Assembly (NCBI GenBank): GCA_964429235.1
Contig: CAYSAQ010000026.1
Location: 1 to 5,196 of the forward strand
Direction of reading: 5' to 3'
Length of the DNA: 5,196 bases
Origin: CAYSAQ01 sp964429235
GTDB lineage: Bacteria; Margulisbacteria; Riflemargulisbacteria; GWF2-35-9; DYQY01
Positions within the stretch are counted from its first letter, which is position 1. Each line of letters opens with the position of its first letter. A program made the position numbers and the translations under genes. The notes beneath the pieces were generated by a model. That model was not told where the DNA came from. It saw only the letters and a list, made by a program, of their open reading frames with translations, and searched no databases. Shown here piece by piece: positions 4,979 through 5,196 of the stretch.

Positions 4979-5196
4979 ATGGATAGTATTGGTATAATAA
5001 CAAAGTGGCAAATAGTGTTGTTTGGACAATCTATTAGCTATAATCCAGTTATGTTGATGATGACATGGATTGTTATGGCAATTATTGTTATTCTTGCAAT
5101 ATTAAGTACCCGTAAAATGAAAAAAAAACCAGGCAAACTTCAGATGATGATGGAGCTTTTTTATAAAGCCTTTAGAGATCTTACGTATTCAACACT
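4979..5196 (+). CDS. atpB: F-type ATP synthase F0 subunit a (partial, N-terminal 72 codons)
   Basis: Subunit a forms the proton (or sodium) half-channels beside the c-ring in the inner membrane. The visible part matches the family N-terminus: a short segment with W10, then NPVMLMMTWIVMAIIVILAILSTRK, which is the first transmembrane helix (about residues 23-44), followed by KMKKKPGKLQMMMELFYKAFRDL, the conserved basic P-G-K-x-Q-x3-E cytoplasmic-side motif. The channel Arg and the later helices are beyond the window, so the coupling ion cannot be judged. ATG 4979 has GGGGG at 4968-4972, 6 nt upstream. An earlier ATG at 4966 is out of frame and stops after six codons. No atpI-like gene precedes it. 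The gene is divergent from the pilin across 116 bp and probably opens the atp operon. A weak CATAAT (-10-like) lies at 4932-4937 without a convincing -35. Confidence 0.93.
   Translation, partial: MDSIGIITKWQIVLFGQSISYNPVMLMMTWIVMAIIVILAILSTRKMKKKPGKLQMMMELFYKAFRDLTYST

Noticed and set aside
4966..4986. Alternative atpB start at ATG 4966
   Set aside because: It is out of frame with the conserved AtpB sequence and stops after six codons.
1..5196. CRISPR array, tRNA or rRNA genes, insertion sequence or phage genes
   Set aside because: No regularly spaced direct repeats, no recognisable tRNA T-loop or rRNA segments, and no transposase or integrase motifs were seen on either strand.

Overview
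The window is AT-rich bacterial DNA from a draft assembly. It has two stretches of exactly 100 N, which are conventional placeholders for scaffold gaps of unknown true length. It encodes an outer-membrane beta-barrel protein with peptidoglycan- or cell-wall-binding SLH domains, a type IV pilin/GspG-like pseudopilin and the start of an F-type ATP synthase operon. That combination points to a diderm (two-membrane) bacterium that anchors its outer membrane through SLH domains. Cyanobacteria, Negativicutes, Thermotogae, Deinococcus and the candidate phyla related to Cyanobacteria (Margulisbacteria/Saganbacteria type) do this. I lean to an uncultured lineage of the last kind, but this is inference from gene style, not a taxonomic proof.

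Layout. Positions 49-2001 (+) encode a large secreted modular protein: signal peptide, fibronectin-III-like domain, an unrecognised beta-rich region, a PTSNP linker, a carbohydrate-binding-module-like jelly roll, a second FN3 domain and a C-terminal FlgD-Ig-like sorting-type domain interrupted by the first gap. Only 39 bases later, 2041-3834 (+) encodes a PorV/PorQ-like outer-membrane barrel fused to an Ig-like linker and three C-terminal SLH domains. The two genes are probably co-transcribed. A hairpin with the start of a T-run follows at 3884-3907, then the second gap. A perfect 13-bp-stem bidirectional terminator at 4033-4062 separates this unit from a convergent minus-strand pair. That pair is a GspG-like pseudopilin (4413-4862) and, 74 bases downstream of it, a small Cys/His-motif protein with a charged Lys/Glu repeat tail (4087-4338). 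Divergent from the pilin, the N-terminal part of atpB (4979 to the window end) begins the ATP synthase operon.

How the genes may work together. The first two genes look like a cell-envelope pair: an exported, probably glycan-interacting surface protein with a sorting-type C-terminus, and a barrel that could both sit in the outer membrane and hold it to the wall. In type IX secretion, PorV barrels handle cargo carrying C-terminal Ig-like sorting domains, so a cargo-and-barrel relationship is an attractive but unproven reading. The barrel-first, SLH-last order is the reverse of the well-known OmpM/SlpA-type tethers and is the most unusual thing in the window. The pilin pair and atpB appear to be separate transcription units.
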